Source: Branchiostoma floridae
Taxonomy: Eukaryota; Chordata; Leptocardii; Amphioxiformes; Branchiostomatidae
Assembly (NCBI RefSeq): GCF_000003815.2
Contig: NC_049979.1
Coordinates: forward strand, 17,054,491 to 17,118,490
Reading direction: 5' to 3'
DNA length: 64,000 bases
Below the pieces are notes generated by a model that saw only the letters and a program-made list of their open reading frames with translations, had not been told where the DNA came from and did no database searches. Position 1 is the first letter of the stretch. Every line of letters begins with the position of its first letter. Positions 37,001-47,460 of this stretch are shown in pieces. The position numbers and the translations under genes were made by a program.

Positions 37001-40000
37001 GTCAGTCATGAATTATAGTTGTTCCGAACATGAGATATCTGTCATTTATTTTGTGGTTACAATAAAGTTGTCAAGTTAAGCAATGCATTGTGACATATTT
37101 ACTGGATGAAGGAAAGGTATGGTAAAAAAAGAAAAATATATTACTAAACATGTGCACATGTTGCTTCCAAAGGGATGTTAACCATGATACTTTATCATGA
37201 CAATAAGTAAAAATTCTTTCCCCATAGAAATTGCTGCTCTTCATGTAGTCCCAGTCCTCAGAGATCTGAACACCTAAGTTCTAAGCTTATCCTGCCATTC
37301 GTGCACCTGGTAAGCCTGTCTATTCCTCTGTAACCTGGCATTAGATTGGGAAGTTGCCCTCCTAGTTTAATCAAACCTGACCATTTTAAAACCAAGCCAA
37401 ATCTCTGAGGGTGTTCCGTGGAAACTTAGGAACCCTGCTGCGGTGGCCAGACTGATCCCTCTCCTGACTTGCATATCTATCACTCCTCTCCCCCATCCCT
37501 CTTTACTGTGGACAATATTATATCATAATCGGAGATGACAGGCCCAAACCTTTCAAGACCATCTCTAGGATGCCTGTAAAGCCCATCTGGGTGTCTTGCG
37601 GTCACCCCAAAGCTTTCATAATCCCCCTCAGGATTTGGGCTCTAAGCCCGCTGCTTTCTTCTTGGCTTAGTCTTGCTACAGGTTAGTGCAGTTGTATCCC
37701 ATTGGATAAAACTTCTGTCGTAAGTCATTTATTACATGCCGGTGTACTGGCTAACCATCCCACAGCATCAGAGGTCTTACGTTTTCTCTCATTAAAAGTA
37801 ACGTGTGAGGGTACCTGATGGCAAGCATTTGGTATAACCAATGGCTCTAGACAACACATTTAACAAAGATATTCTTCATAGGGTAGAACACAAATAGTTT
37901 CAGGATTAATTTCTCATAGGTTTATTACTCTTACTAACATTTAAACAATATTTCATGTCGGAGATCTAAAAGCAAAAGTGTAATCAAGGATCAGCCAATC
38001 AGATCACTTTCACAAGAGTAACCAGCTTATTCACATGTACTGCAGAATAACTAAGGAGAGTATCATGAAACATACCCTAGAAGGCATAATGTGTAATTCT
38101 GCACATTGAACAGACTGTCCTGAAAGCAGGGCATTATCCAGTCACCCATCAACCCACCTGGTTCATAGGAACTCTCAGATTTACAAATTTGTATTTGCAC
38201 AATGCAGTCAACAGGTTATGATAAGAAAATAGTTTGACTTTAGAAGTCTACTCCAATGAAGCTAGGATTACATTTTCATGTAGCAATCATATAACAGTCT
38301 GCAAACTGGTACTGTAGAGGTGAAATGTGTTATATACAGCACACAGTGGGCATAATGTCTGTGTCAAGCAAGTTTCTAGATGAACCTGTATTGATTTTTC
38401 GGTCCATATCCTGTTGAGGTGAGAAATAGGCAGACACTATCATCTTCATGGGGGCATTAGCACAGCTCTGGGCCAAAGGTCAAGTGAAACATGATGAGCA
38501 TGGGCCACTGTCCACACAGGGTCCAGCCCATTCCTGCTATTATGGGGTCAGGAGTCAAACAAGCATGTTGTCCATGGGTGATGGGCTCTCCTTTATTCTT
38601 CCCCACAGCCCAATTATCAACTCTGAGTTTTATTAATAGGTCGGGGAACTTTTTATAACCTTTCCAGTCAACTTGATAATGATAACAAATGACTTGTGCA
38701 GTGGACCATTGTAATAGTTCTTGAGATCAAATGAAACAGAATAGTGCAGATACACATAACAGTACAATGAAACTACACTCTTGCAGGACAGAAATGTAAA
38801 GAAATTGTACTTCCAGCAGGTGGCCAGCTGGTACATCCATGTGCTAAAGAGAATAAGTGTTCTAATTCATATTAATTGGAAAGCTGAATGGAAATCTGCA
38901 TACGATTAAGATATCTCTGTATCTGTATCTGTATAACTGATATAACTGCCCTTTGGACATAACACACCAGTTTTGCAAGCACAGCAGCAGCTGCATGGGT
39001 ATACTACACAGAACAACCTGCAGACCTAATCTTTGCATGTCTGACCGCAAGCATTCTTTAAAGCTATCTAGTGAGGATGCTCCTACAGTACATGATGGCA
39101 ACAATTTCCACTCCACTATAATGTTATAGGAAAAGTTTTGAACAATTAAATCATAGGTTAATAACTCAGGTACTTAAAGGAATTACTTAATTTCTTGTTC
39201 TTTGCTGAGCTGGTATTAGGCACCTGTATCTAGTTCAGGTACATCTACCATTAGTCATTTTGTACACCATGTTTAGTCTTGACATTTTTCTTATGTCTTC
39301 AGGTGACATCCACTGCAGATCTTTTTTCGTTTTGATGACCTCCTCTGTGTATAGCTGGTATAACCAATATATCTGAGGCTTAACATTATGTACAATGTCT
39401 GATGTGAAAGTCAATTGTTTGCAAAACGAAGTGATTTTCCCCTCATGATTCTGATGAACCTGTGTGTTTCAATATTTCATATTACAGATCTATCTGCAAG
39501 ATTATTTTTAGAAAAAAAAAAGATCTACCCAGTAGTAGAGTACCACACCTGTGCAGTTGAAGACCTTCCTGACAGCAGTAGTGGACAGTAACTGTCGCTG
39601 ACGCAGGAGGTCAGCAAGCTGGCCACTACCCATCACAACCACAGCCATGACCAAATACGGCAAAGCAGAAAGGACTCCATCCTACAGCAGAACAGTACAG
39701 GAGATGGATGTTTGCAGAGTTTTGTAGCTTTGCTATGTAAAGCAATATTATCAATAGGAAATGTCCATAAGCTTCACTGGATACCCATCCAACTGGCTAT
39801 ATAAAGGTCTACCTTACTTCTTGGAAAGGACATTTTCACTATCTACATGTACCAGTCAGTAAGCAGTTTACATTCCAGACATAAAGTAATAGGAAAAGTG
39901 TCTTAAGTGTAGAGATGTTGACAATGAAACGCCTTTTTTTCTGGGGAAATGTGGTCATGGACCTGCATGTAACTGTCTTCAAGATAATACCTGGTAAAGG

Positions 40001-43000
40001 CTAGAGAGAGACAGTAGTAAGAATGCCCCCTGGCAAGAGTTTTGTGAAGTGTATATAAACTACACTTAATAGAATTCAGGCACAAATGATAGAGAGCAAG
40101 TGGTACATGGAAATATAAAATTTTTAATCTATCAACAAAGAGACAAAAGAGGGAACTATATAATAACAACTGCACTCTGATATTTTATTTACAAAATATG
40201 CCCCATTATCAAATTTTTCATTGATACTTATGAATGATCAGTTTAAGGTGCCTCACCTCATCTAGGTCATAGTGGAATATCTGCTGTAGGAAGAGTGGTA
40301 GGCTAGTCAGCATGGTGTAGAACCCCCAGTTCTCACAGAAGTGTGCCACCAGGATAGCCCACACTGGGCCTGATGTCAGTACTTTCTTCCAGGGCAATGC
40401 ACCTTCCTGTAGGTGTGACAAACAAGGGAGAAAACTGATTAATTAAAATTGATTAAACTGATACATTTTATTTCTAACTGCCTCTCTAACGATCAGGAAA
40501 GAAAGGAGTTATTTGAAGAGGCATGCAAATTCCACAAAAATTTCCAAACGCTTACCGACGAAAACAAAACTATAACGCTGTTAACGTCACATAACCCACG
40601 CATCATAGAAAAAGTGGGACACTTCGTCTTCCACTGCTTCCAGAAAAGAAGTCAAACCCTAAATACGTAGATTGTAGCTCTCAGCAGTCCATACCATTGA
40701 TAGAATAGTCACTCGTTTACACTTGTCACCATTGTTATCTATACCAAAGTATTTCATTTTATACATGTTTATTATATTCTCTGTATGTTTCATGTTGCAA
40801 TTAGCCCTCGGGCAAGAACTTGCAAATAAACTTCTTATTAAAAACATTTTATCTACAATACATTTTCTCAACTTGGAGCATGAAGCTGCTTAGTTACACA
40901 CTGCAATTGAGGTTGCATCATATACTGCCAAATTTCAGCTTTTCTTCCTTCCACCATTCCTTCAAGATTGTCTGCACTATTTCCCCACCACACATTTTGC
41001 CATTGCTCAATGGCAAACCATATACTTGGTAAAAAGAACGCAATTTGAATCCACACAATTTGAATAGCATCCTATGAAGAAGGTTTGATGTTTATTTCAA
41101 CTGGTGGAATACCTCAAAAAATAGTGTGTCCCTTGGTTATCAATTCCAGCAAAAGAATAGGGCAGCATAAGATTCTGACAGTTTTTGTACATGGTAATGG
41201 TTAACCCTCTCAACACGTCATAAAATTTTTTCCTGTATACCATATACGACATATAATTTCAGTCTATACAGGTGTCAATTAGTACTTTTTGTGTATTATC
41301 ATTACAGCTGTTATGTAAGGAGTAGACTAGGAAAACTATATATTGCTGGAAAGCTCACAGAATGGCCTTTCCAAAACAAGCAAAATAAATATCATACCAT
41401 CAATCTGAGGACAACAATCGTCATGGAAACCACTCAAAAACACATTTGCAACACTCCCAAAAAAAGCTTCACAAAAGAAAACATTTGGCTAGGGACTGAG
41501 TATTTTGTGTCATTTATCATGAAACTATGTAGAAATACTCAATTATACATACACAATGCTGGTATGCTGTTAGAATGACCAAAAACTAAAAATCAAAGCA
41601 TGATTTCAAATAAGTTCAGTGTTGATAAACAAATGTTCACCCCAATAAACAGTTGTGCCCCCCTCCCCACACCTGTAGTTGTACTATTGAAATAATGAAT
41701 ATGCCTTGTGCTAAATGGCAAATTATTTTTCTGGATGTTCTCCACATATCAGGGAGTCAAATAAATCCTATTACTTATGACTTGGGTAGAGAAACAGGTA
41801 TCAGAGTATCTAAAATGTCAATTGAGACCAGTGACCTTTCTGACCTGACCTGGTCCTCCTCATGCCCAAGAAAAACAACAAGGAAGCATGCATGTAGAAC
41901 TCATTAGACACGGTGATATCAGCTCATTTGATCTCAACAAAAACAGCTGGGTGTTTGCCTTGCTGTCCCTCAAGGATTTCCCTGTCATCACTCCTGTAAG
42001 CCACCAACAAAATTATCCACCAAATTGTCTCCATTTCTGCTAAATTTACTAAATAAACCTGTAGAAAACTGAAGCCAAAACACACGCTGGAGGCCTCAGA
42101 AACAGGGCTCAAATGCTAGATCCCTTCTGGTTGGTCAAAGATACAAGCATCCTGATTGGCAGACTCTGCCAAATTTCCCATTTCACAGTAGTCAGTTTGA
42201 ATTTCCCGCCGGAATTAAACCTGAAGCCACGATCGTGGCTTCTCGCGTCCTATGGGAAAGCCACGATAGTGGCTTCTCGTGCTGAGAGGGTTAATGGAAG
42301 AGCAGGGTGTGACAAGATCTATTAGTCAGAACAACAGTAGCTTCTGCCACCATTTCATCCTCACCATTGTCTAATGCTTGTATTACTCCAAACCCTTTTT
42401 AAAACCAATTCTTCTTTCCATATAGGTACTAAATGTTCAACAGATGCACAGAAATATGAACCTGTGAGACCCTATCATGTCTTACCTTGGCCACTCCTCC
42501 CTCTATGGTGATAGTCTGTCTGATGTACTCCAGCTCTTGATAAGAAATAGTGGAGTGGGTAGCAGGAGAGTCTGTCACAATGAACCACCATCCAACAAAC
42601 CAAACCAAGCCCAGAGCACCTGAAGTCAAAAATAAACAATGAAAATATTCAAAACATAGAGAAACAGATTTAGGAAGTCATTTTTGCCATTTATTTCACC
42701 TTGATTCAGACTGGAATTTGATTTCTCCCACCTTTGTTAATTCTGGTTTGTAAAACCCTTTTTTTTAAATTTCTTGCATTGGATTAACCATCAGGTTAGA
42801 GTTAAAAGTAGCACAAACTTAAGACAACATGCAAGATTGCCTGAACTTGGAAGGGGCAGTAGCCAATTTGTCACACCTATCCAACCTGCAGCTGGAGACA
42901 ACAGGCTGAGGACCGAAGGCCAGCTCTGAAGATTCACTCCATCTTAAACCTGAAGTGTAGAGGTGATGGACATATCATGTCCCCATTAAACTTTTGTTTT

Positions 43001-45663
43001 ATTACTTCAAAGTTTGGCAGACATTTTGAGTAGGTGACTGCTCTGTAAATCTGCCGGGGACCAACTTTAACGTCCTAACCAATCAGCTGCGTCCATCCGA
43101 CAGATCCGTACACCTATCACCACCTGATATCACATTCAAGTTTGGGAATTCTTATCCAAGCTAGGAGAAAAAGTCCACTAAGCCAGTTGCTGTACGTAAG
43201 AAGTATATGTCATCTCCTCAGGCAATAGAACAGGTACCTGGGAATGTGAGATTATCAGCTGGTTGGTCCTTTTTCAGAATGGGCAACTGATAAAAAAAAC
43301 ATCATTGGGCCTTTGAAAAGTCTCTGCCTTTATCACACGATTACATACTACAAAAAGGTGCAAAGCCAGCTTACTCCTCCTGACCTTCCTCCGGAATGTG
43401 GCAGGAAGTATTTCTAGATGTATCATGAGGATCACCGGAAGTGTTAGGACAAAGCTGTGCCCTGAGGACATTACTGATCGATCTGGTTCAGGCTTTGCTT
43501 TAGAGCAAGGCAGGATCCACCTCACTGTACACACCAACAGCTGTACTCAGAGATAGTCAATACTACCAGAATCAGGTCAATCAGAGGATAGGTGAGGTGC
43601 ACAGGTATGAAGTTTCTGTCAAACCCCTTACTGACCGAAGACATAGAAGATAGAGGGCCAGCCAACATGTTCCGCTAACACACCGCAAATAGGCAGGCAC
43701 AGGAAAGTTCCCACATAAGACCCTGCAATGGTAAAAGAACAAGCACTAATTAACACTTTAAGAACCATAAACTACTATGCATATGATATGATATGATATG
43801 CATATGATGGTAAAATATTTCAGTGGTAAGAAAGGTTGTTCTGAAGCAAAGAAGGCCATTACCTGAGAAGGCTGCTGTAGCAAGCTGACTTCTTTCCAAG
43901 GGTGGGGCCCAGTTCTTCCATATGGCGTGGATGGATGGATATGTCACTCCCTGTATCAGGTACAGATATAAAATCAAACAAACTAAAACATAACCAAAAT
44001 GGAAAGACATGATGAAGAACATGTCCCAGAGATAAAATGTGGCTGTTTCAGGAGGCCAACAAACTTGTGCACAGATGCCCCCTAGTGATGCTCTCTGGAA
44101 CCACAAAACAACCAGCTTGTGTTACACCTGCTGAAAATTCCTTGCACAGATACAGATTTCAGGATATGTTTCAACGTTAGCCCAATGTCATTGATCCCTT
44201 GATGTTCTACCCACCTGAACCTTTCAAAAGATATGAAATAAGTCAAAACTAGTACCTAGTTGATGTTCTTCCCTAAAAGTATGTTACAACAGTTGAGGTT
44301 CTTCCCTAAAAGTAATTGTTACAACCATTGAGTTTCCTCCCAAATAAAGTATGCTATAATTGTGTGAAAAATCACCTCAAACAGTCCTTCCACTATCCTG
44401 ACACCCATGAGAGTGTAGGCACCCCCCTTGACTGCTAGGGGGGTGAAAAGTGTCAGCAGAGCTGTCATAGCTATCCCGCCTCCAAACAGCACCTTGCCAC
44501 CAAACTTTGTGGCCAGCCACCCCCCTGGGATCTGTGTGATGATGTAACCATAGAAGAATGATCCTAGCACCATTCCTGTAAATAACAAAAAATCTATTGT
44601 AGAGATCTGCAAAATGATACTAAAGCTCTGGCAATGAATCCATCAATTAAGAGTACAAAAGTGTTACAGAAAAATTGCCAAATACAATGTAAATCAGCCT
44701 GTCTCAGGCACATATACATGTAATTCTCACCTTGCATTTTTGAATCCCAGTGGAATTCTTGAATCTAGAATGGAAAAAAAATGTGACAGCAGTTAAATGT
44801 TGTCAATTACGATATTAAATAACTTTCAATTTGCTAAATTTCTATCCTTTACACACAGGACACATATGACTATATACAAAAAGAAAATCATTGATGCAAA
44901 AACATGAGAGCAAAGGGGTAAAGTATTCCTCCTCGATTAAGGTGAAGCATGGTGGCAAAACAACTTTCCTAGCCATGAAATTCATAGATACAGATAAACC
45001 TCCCGGTTATACTGACCTGGCACTAACAGTCTGACAGTTGTGAAGCCTGGATTTCTCTAGCCTGACTAAAACAGGCTCCTAGGGGCCTGCCAAACACTTA
45101 CAGGCTCCCAATTAATCCTCGCCAGTGAAAGGTTGTGAAAACACGGATTATGATTTCTTCAGCAGGGGTGAAATTTTGGTATGTGAGAATGTTTACTGAA
45201 AATGTCCAATGATAGGGAGCAGATGGAATTTCTTGATTCTAAACTGTTAGGATGGATATCAACCCTCAAGTGTCCTCCAGGAGGCTCTCAGTCCTTGAGC
45301 ATTAGACATGCCATATTTCAAAATGTTAAATTCAAATCAACTCACATTAGTAACAGTGCCATCCTCATGTTCCATAGACATGTTGCTGACCATAGCAACA
45401 ATAGCGACACTGAGGTTCACCCTCAACATGTACACATTGCAGAAGCCAAGGAAAGCCATGAATGCCACTATGTATCTCTTTGGTATCTTCCCAAACAGAC
45501 TGTGACTGATGGGGGGTCTCTCATTGCCATCAGGGTGGATGGCATGACTGGAGGCTGGCGTCTCCTGGAATATTTCCTTCATCTCCATTTCTTCTGGCGA
45601 GTCTTCAGTAGTATCAGGGGATTCAGTCAGGCTACTTTCAGGTTTATCGGCTGGCTCAGCCAT
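21949..45663 (-). CDS. SLC17 family (sialin-like) MFS anion transporter, 12 coding exons
   Basis: Whole coding span. Exons (minus strand): 45663-45346, 44764-44731, 44575-44376, 43950-43863, 43722-43636, 42619-42486, 40406-40257, 39681-39549, 27864-27719, 25623-25531, 22596-22328 and 22048-21949. All junctions are GT-AG, all phases agree, and the sum is 1752 nt, giving 583 residues plus TAA. The protein has a 60-residue acidic cytoplasmic N-terminus, TM1 about 64-92 with Arg81 in [10 protein letters not shown], and an NxS sequon at 94. The G-[FY]-[FY][10 protein letters not shown] loop follows, then Arg177, Glu180, Glu184 and His192 in the [19 protein letters not shown] region. These last correspond to residues important in human sialin (Glu171, Glu175 and His183 as I recall). 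The usual MFS helices and a long acidic C-terminal tail (about 502-583) complete it. SLC17 proteins carry sialic acid or other organic anions, such as glutamate or phosphate, across lysosomal, vesicular or plasma membranes. The substrate here cannot be read from sequence. Sialin-like is closer than VGLUT. Confidence 0.93.
22328..22596 (-). CDS. SLC17 coding exon 11 (last helix and acidic tail)
   Basis: Eighty-nine codons plus two bases (462-550). [20 protein letters not shown] then [15 protein letters not shown] is the last helix, followed by a Glu/Asp-rich tail to SDSDFV. The frame reads on to a TGA at 22326-22324. However, a strong donor AA|GTGAGG at 22328/22327 overlaps that stop and gives phase 2, which fits the next exon exactly. 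If this intron is retained the protein would end at Lys551. Confidence 0.85.
22763..25358 (-). mobile_element. 5'-truncated non-LTR retrotransposon (LINE) in SLC17 intron 10
   Basis: A LINE copy of about 2.6 kb in the same orientation as the host gene. It starts (5', at about 25358) inside the protein-coding part and has no endonuclease domain or ORF1. Its 3' end has the AATAAA-containing tail on the minus strand at about 22763-22780, with no poly(A) run. A short candidate target duplication, TTTTATA, occurs at 22756-22762 and 25359-25365. The clade is uncertain; the WADD active site and C-terminal Cys-His motif suggest the CR1/L2/Jockey-like group. Confidence 0.85.
22881..23150 (-). pseudogene. 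LINE C-terminal Cys-His segment in shifted frame
   Basis: After the A6 frameshift, the next frame reads [20 protein letters not shown], a C-x2-C ... H ... C pattern. It then continues through [11 protein letters not shown] to about 22881. This motif closes the ORF2 protein of many CR1/L2/Jockey-type LINEs, so the two frames were one ORF before the indel. Confidence 0.8.
23111..25360 (-). pseudogene. LINE reverse transcriptase ORF, truncated and frameshifted
   Basis: About 745 residues of the RT and C-terminal region. The order is YRGIAISS and [11 protein letters not shown] fingers (about 160-205), motif [10 protein letters not shown] (Asp232), motif [15 protein letters not shown] (288-301), catalytic motif C WADD (331-334), motif [11 protein letters not shown] and motif E YLGIPF. 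There is no true start codon: the apparent Met at 25345 is TTG, and the frame is open back to the truncation point near 25360. The frame is lost at an A6 run (T6 at 23153-23158 on the plus strand), after which it stops at 23111. The continuation is in another frame at 23150-22881. The catalytic residues are intact, but the copy cannot be autonomous because the endonuclease is missing. Confidence 0.88.
25531..25623 (-). CDS. SLC17 coding exon 10
   Basis: Thirty-one codons (431-461), [19 protein letters not shown] then [12 protein letters not shown]. The YA-x-x-L-x-G-x-[ST]N-x-x-ATIPG-x-V-x-P motif is conserved in SLC17. Acceptor GTTTTACAG, donor AAG|GTCAGA. The LINE insertion begins about 170 bases inside the following intron. 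Confidence 0.92.
27719..27864 (-). CDS. SLC17 coding exon 9
   Basis: Two bases plus 48 codons (383-430), [13 protein letters not shown] through [18 protein letters not shown]. The G-x-x-SGF-x-x-NHLDIAP motif is diagnostic for SLC17. Of two possible AG acceptors, ACATTCAG|CC is chosen because it keeps the phase and supplies residues aligned to the start of the helix. It lies across an 11.7 kb intron from exon 8. Confidence 0.9.
27865..39548 (-). other. SLC17 intron 8 (11.7 kb)
   Basis: No coding exon is recognised on either strand. Most is AT-rich unique-looking sequence. The part from 29.24 to 30.07 kb is less AT-rich and dense in transcription-factor-like words (listed separately). Short inverted words CCCTCACGTA (32946) and TACGTGAGGG (33127) are seen, as is an AATC-rich stretch at 35474-35495. 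Confidence 0.75.
29240..30070. promoter_or_regulatory. Candidate intronic enhancer block
   Basis: About 830 bp with balanced composition and no repeat signature. It contains Sox-like (CTATTGTTTC), TCF-like (CCTTTGATCT), octamer-like (CTTTGCATTAAG) and homeodomain-like (CCATAATTAC) words. This is inferred from texture and motifs only. Confidence 0.25.
39549..39681 (-). CDS. SLC17 coding exon 8
   Basis: Forty-four codons plus one base (338-381), [20 protein letters not shown] then [20 protein letters not shown]. The xG-x-LSALPYL and G-Q-x-AD-x-L-R motifs match the family loop between TM8 and TM9. Acceptor CTGCTGTAG, donor CAG|GTGTGG. Confidence 0.9.
40257..40406 (-). CDS. SLC17 coding exon 7
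   Basis: Fifty codons (288-337), [20 protein letters not shown] then [17 protein letters not shown] and [10 protein letters not shown]. The PW-x-x-[IV]L-x-S-x-PVWAI and NWGFYT-x-L-T-x-LP signatures are typical of SLC17. Acceptor ACACCTACAG, donor GAG|GTGAGG. Confidence 0.93.
40449..40840 (+). mobile_element. LINE 3' fragment, opposite strand to SLC17
   Basis: The open frame at 40449-40670 ends with [13 protein letters not shown] then [19 protein letters not shown] and a stop. This is the pattern of the extreme C-terminus of a non-LTR retrotransposon ORF2 (LF...C..F..F..L ... VG.FV..CF.KR). It is followed by about 170 bp of apparent 3' UTR to the tail GCAAATAAACTTCTTATT near 40822-40840. It is 5'-truncated to less than 0.4 kb and is a different family from the 22.8-25.4 kb element. 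Confidence 0.6.
41205..42290. mobile_element. piggyBac-like non-autonomous TTAA element
   Basis: Flanked by TTAA at 41201-41204 and 42291-42294. The terminal inverted repeats read CCCTCTCAACACG at the left and, as reverse complement, CCCTCTCAGCACG at the right (12 of 13 identical). TTAA duplication plus termini starting with CCC is the hallmark of piggyBac transposons. The 1086-bp interior has no transposase-like frame, so it would depend on an enzyme from elsewhere. It lies in SLC17 intron 6. Confidence 0.75.
42223..42275. repeat. 20-bp perfect palindrome and degenerate second copy
   Basis: GAAGCCACGATCGTGGCTTC at 42223-42242 is a perfect palindrome. A second copy at 42258-42275 keeps AAGCCAC and GTGGCTT arms around GATA. 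Both sit just inside the right terminus of the piggyBac-like element and are followed by TCTCG. Confidence 0.9.
42486..42619 (-). CDS. SLC17 coding exon 6
   Basis: Encodes [20 protein letters not shown] through IEGGVAK (residues 244-287): a membrane helix, the conserved short DSPxTH segment, then the start of the central cytoplasmic loop. Acceptor TGACTTCAG, donor AAG|GTAAGA. Confidence 0.92.
43636..43722 (-). CDS. SLC17 coding exon 5
   Basis: Encodes the helix [15 protein letters not shown] then [13 protein letters not shown] plus split Gly codons at both ends (residues 214-243). Acceptor CATTGCAG, donor CG|GTCAGT. It has no ORF long enough to be listed by length alone. Confidence 0.9.
43863..43950 (-). 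CDS. SLC17 coding exon 4
   Basis: Encodes [20 protein letters not shown] then SQLATAAFS plus one base (residues 185-213). Acceptor CTGATACAG, donor CAG|GTAATG. It carries the family motif with His192 and the WAPPLER loop. Confidence 0.92.
44265..44363 (+). repeat. Tandem repeat of 33-35 bp, about three copies
   Basis: Units starting GTTCTTCCCTAAAAGTA lie at 44265-44297 and 44298-44332. A third, more diverged copy (TTTCCTCCCAAATAAAGTATG) runs to about 44363. The array occupies the first 13-110 bases of SLC17 intron 3. Confidence 0.75.
44376..44575 (-). CDS. SLC17 coding exon 3 (TM2-TM4 region)
   Basis: Encodes [20 protein letters not shown] through RIVEGLFE (residues 118-184). Acceptor TTATTTACAG, donor GAG|GTGATT. 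It contains the conserved Arg177, Glu180 and Glu184. A short tandem repeat starts about a dozen bases inside the following intron. Confidence 0.92.
44731..44764 (-). CDS. SLC17 coding exon 2 (34-nt microexon)
   Basis: Eleven codons plus one base, [11 protein letters not shown](G), corresponding to the WD-x-x-x-QG signature just before TM2 in SLC17 proteins. Acceptor TTCTAG, donor G|GTGAGA. It is too short for ordinary ORF detection. Phases 0 and 1 match its neighbours. Confidence 0.88.
45346..45663 (-). CDS. SLC17 coding exon 1 (N-terminus and TM1)
   Basis: Codons 1-106, from ATG in ACCGATGG to the donor AAT|GTGAGT; phase 0. The start is chosen because an acceptor-like GTGTGCAG lies 17 bases upstream and the frame then opens with an acidic tail followed by TM1. 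The upstream 5' UTR is probably on one or two distant exons. Confidence 0.9.
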
Positions 45664-47165
45664 CGGTATGAAGGCAGGGACTGCACACCTATCACAAGAA
45701 TGATTTAAACTTTAATCAATACATGTAGCAATTTACATTATAACTCAGAAGACCTGAACACATTGAGAAGTTCCACTGTGTGATACTACAATATCTTGTA
45801 ATAATGAGAAAACAGAGAGAACTTTCACTTGAAAGGAGACTGATCTCTTTGATCAGCTCATTTTAGAAGCTCTTACATCATTAATATTGTATTTTAAAAC
45901 CTCTTCCAAACACACTACATGTAGTACATGTACTACATAACTTCAACTCTCATAATACCACTTAGTACCATGATACCACCACATGAGAAAAATACATGAA
46001 TTCAAAAATATTTAAAGATATGTGCCAATGCACCATCAGTAATCCTGAGGTATATACACTTCAAAACAATCATAATGTTAAGATGGCCTCTATAACAACA
46101 TTTTCTTGATGTGGTGGTATTATGGCACCTGGTGGAATTATGAGAATCAATGTTTATACAGTCCTAAATCATTTTACCTTAGCGTACACAATAGTCAACA
46201 GTACCAATACTCACCTATGTCCCAAACTACAGAAATTGTCTCAGTATTACTATGTATCAGCTTGTTCACATGTGCAAACAAGGGTCAGTCATGTCCAATG
46301 AGGTTAGGACCAGCTGTGGCAATAGTGGTGAGGTATATCATACACAACTGTTCTGATGCTAATTTTGTCATCTTATCTTTGAAAACCACTTGTTAACAAC
46401 TAAAAAGTCATAGTCCAGGTTATTGTAATTCTTCTATCTTACACAGCCATAGAACTGTACATCACATTGTATGCAAACAAGCATCAAATAACAATCTGAA
46501 ATTGCTTCCTGACTTCAATGAAAAGATTCCACAATGCAAAACATAAGGTGTCAACAGATGTGACCAAAAGAGGCAAGAAGCCCTCCCATTCATATGTACA
46601 AAATGTAGTAACTGAAAGAACAAATAACCTACCCCTCTATAGGCAAGAACAGCTGCTACTGACAGCTTAATGCTTTTAGTTCTGCAAATACTCTCTTTAT
46701 CTCTCTGATGCAAATGGCATTACATATTGTGTTTATCTGTCAGTATAAGTCCAAGGCACCTAAGGTTTAGTTGACTGTACGTATTTTGTGATATTTATTG
46801 ATAGAGCTGTGATTGGTAATGCATACTATCAACATAACTACTAGTACATCTTTGACATCACCAGATCAATGGATCAATACCTGTCTTTCTGACTCATCCA
46901 AGGACTCTTCATGCAGTTTTAGATATACCAGATAGGAGGAGCTGGGAAGGCTGGCAGAAATTTACTAAGGATTCCACTCTATTGCAAAGTCAGTCTCCCA
47001 ACATGTGAAGCTATCTATAACAGTCAGAGCCTAATCTCTGCTTGGAGAGTATCTAAAACCTAGTTCTTATTGGCCAAACACCTTCTGGTTCTGGGTATGT
47101 GGCAACAAATTAGAAACAATTTTGAAGGATTGAATGTATCACCACTGCATTACTTTTCAGTTTTC

Positions 47166-47308
47166 CAAGCAAGAAAGCAAGCAAGCAAGCAACCAAGCAA
47201 CTAAGCAAGCAAGCAACCAACCAAGCAACCAACCAGACAACCAAGCAAGCAACCAAGCAAGCAACCAAGCAACCAAGCAACCAACCAATCAACCAACCAA
47301 CCAACTGA
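47166..47308 (+). repeat. (CAAG/CAAC)n tetranucleotide microsatellite
   Basis: Alternating AAGC and AACC tetranucleotide units. It yields meaningless open frames on both strands (Gln/Asn/Ser/Lys-rich and Leu/Val/Cys-rich). Confidence 0.95.
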
Positions 47309-47460
47309 TGAAACCATTTTCGTTCTCTACAGCATCCTGTCAACCATGACAGATTGTGAGATACTGCTACATGATTGTAACACCAAAATTGGCCCACTTT
47401 GCAGAATCTGGATTCTGTGAGGACGACATGCTTTTAAACCCTTGTCATGTTGAATTATTG

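Noticed and set aside
47110..47397. Leu/Val/Cys-rich minus-strand frame resembling membrane helices
   Set aside because: It is the complement of the CAAG/CAAC tetranucleotide repeat.
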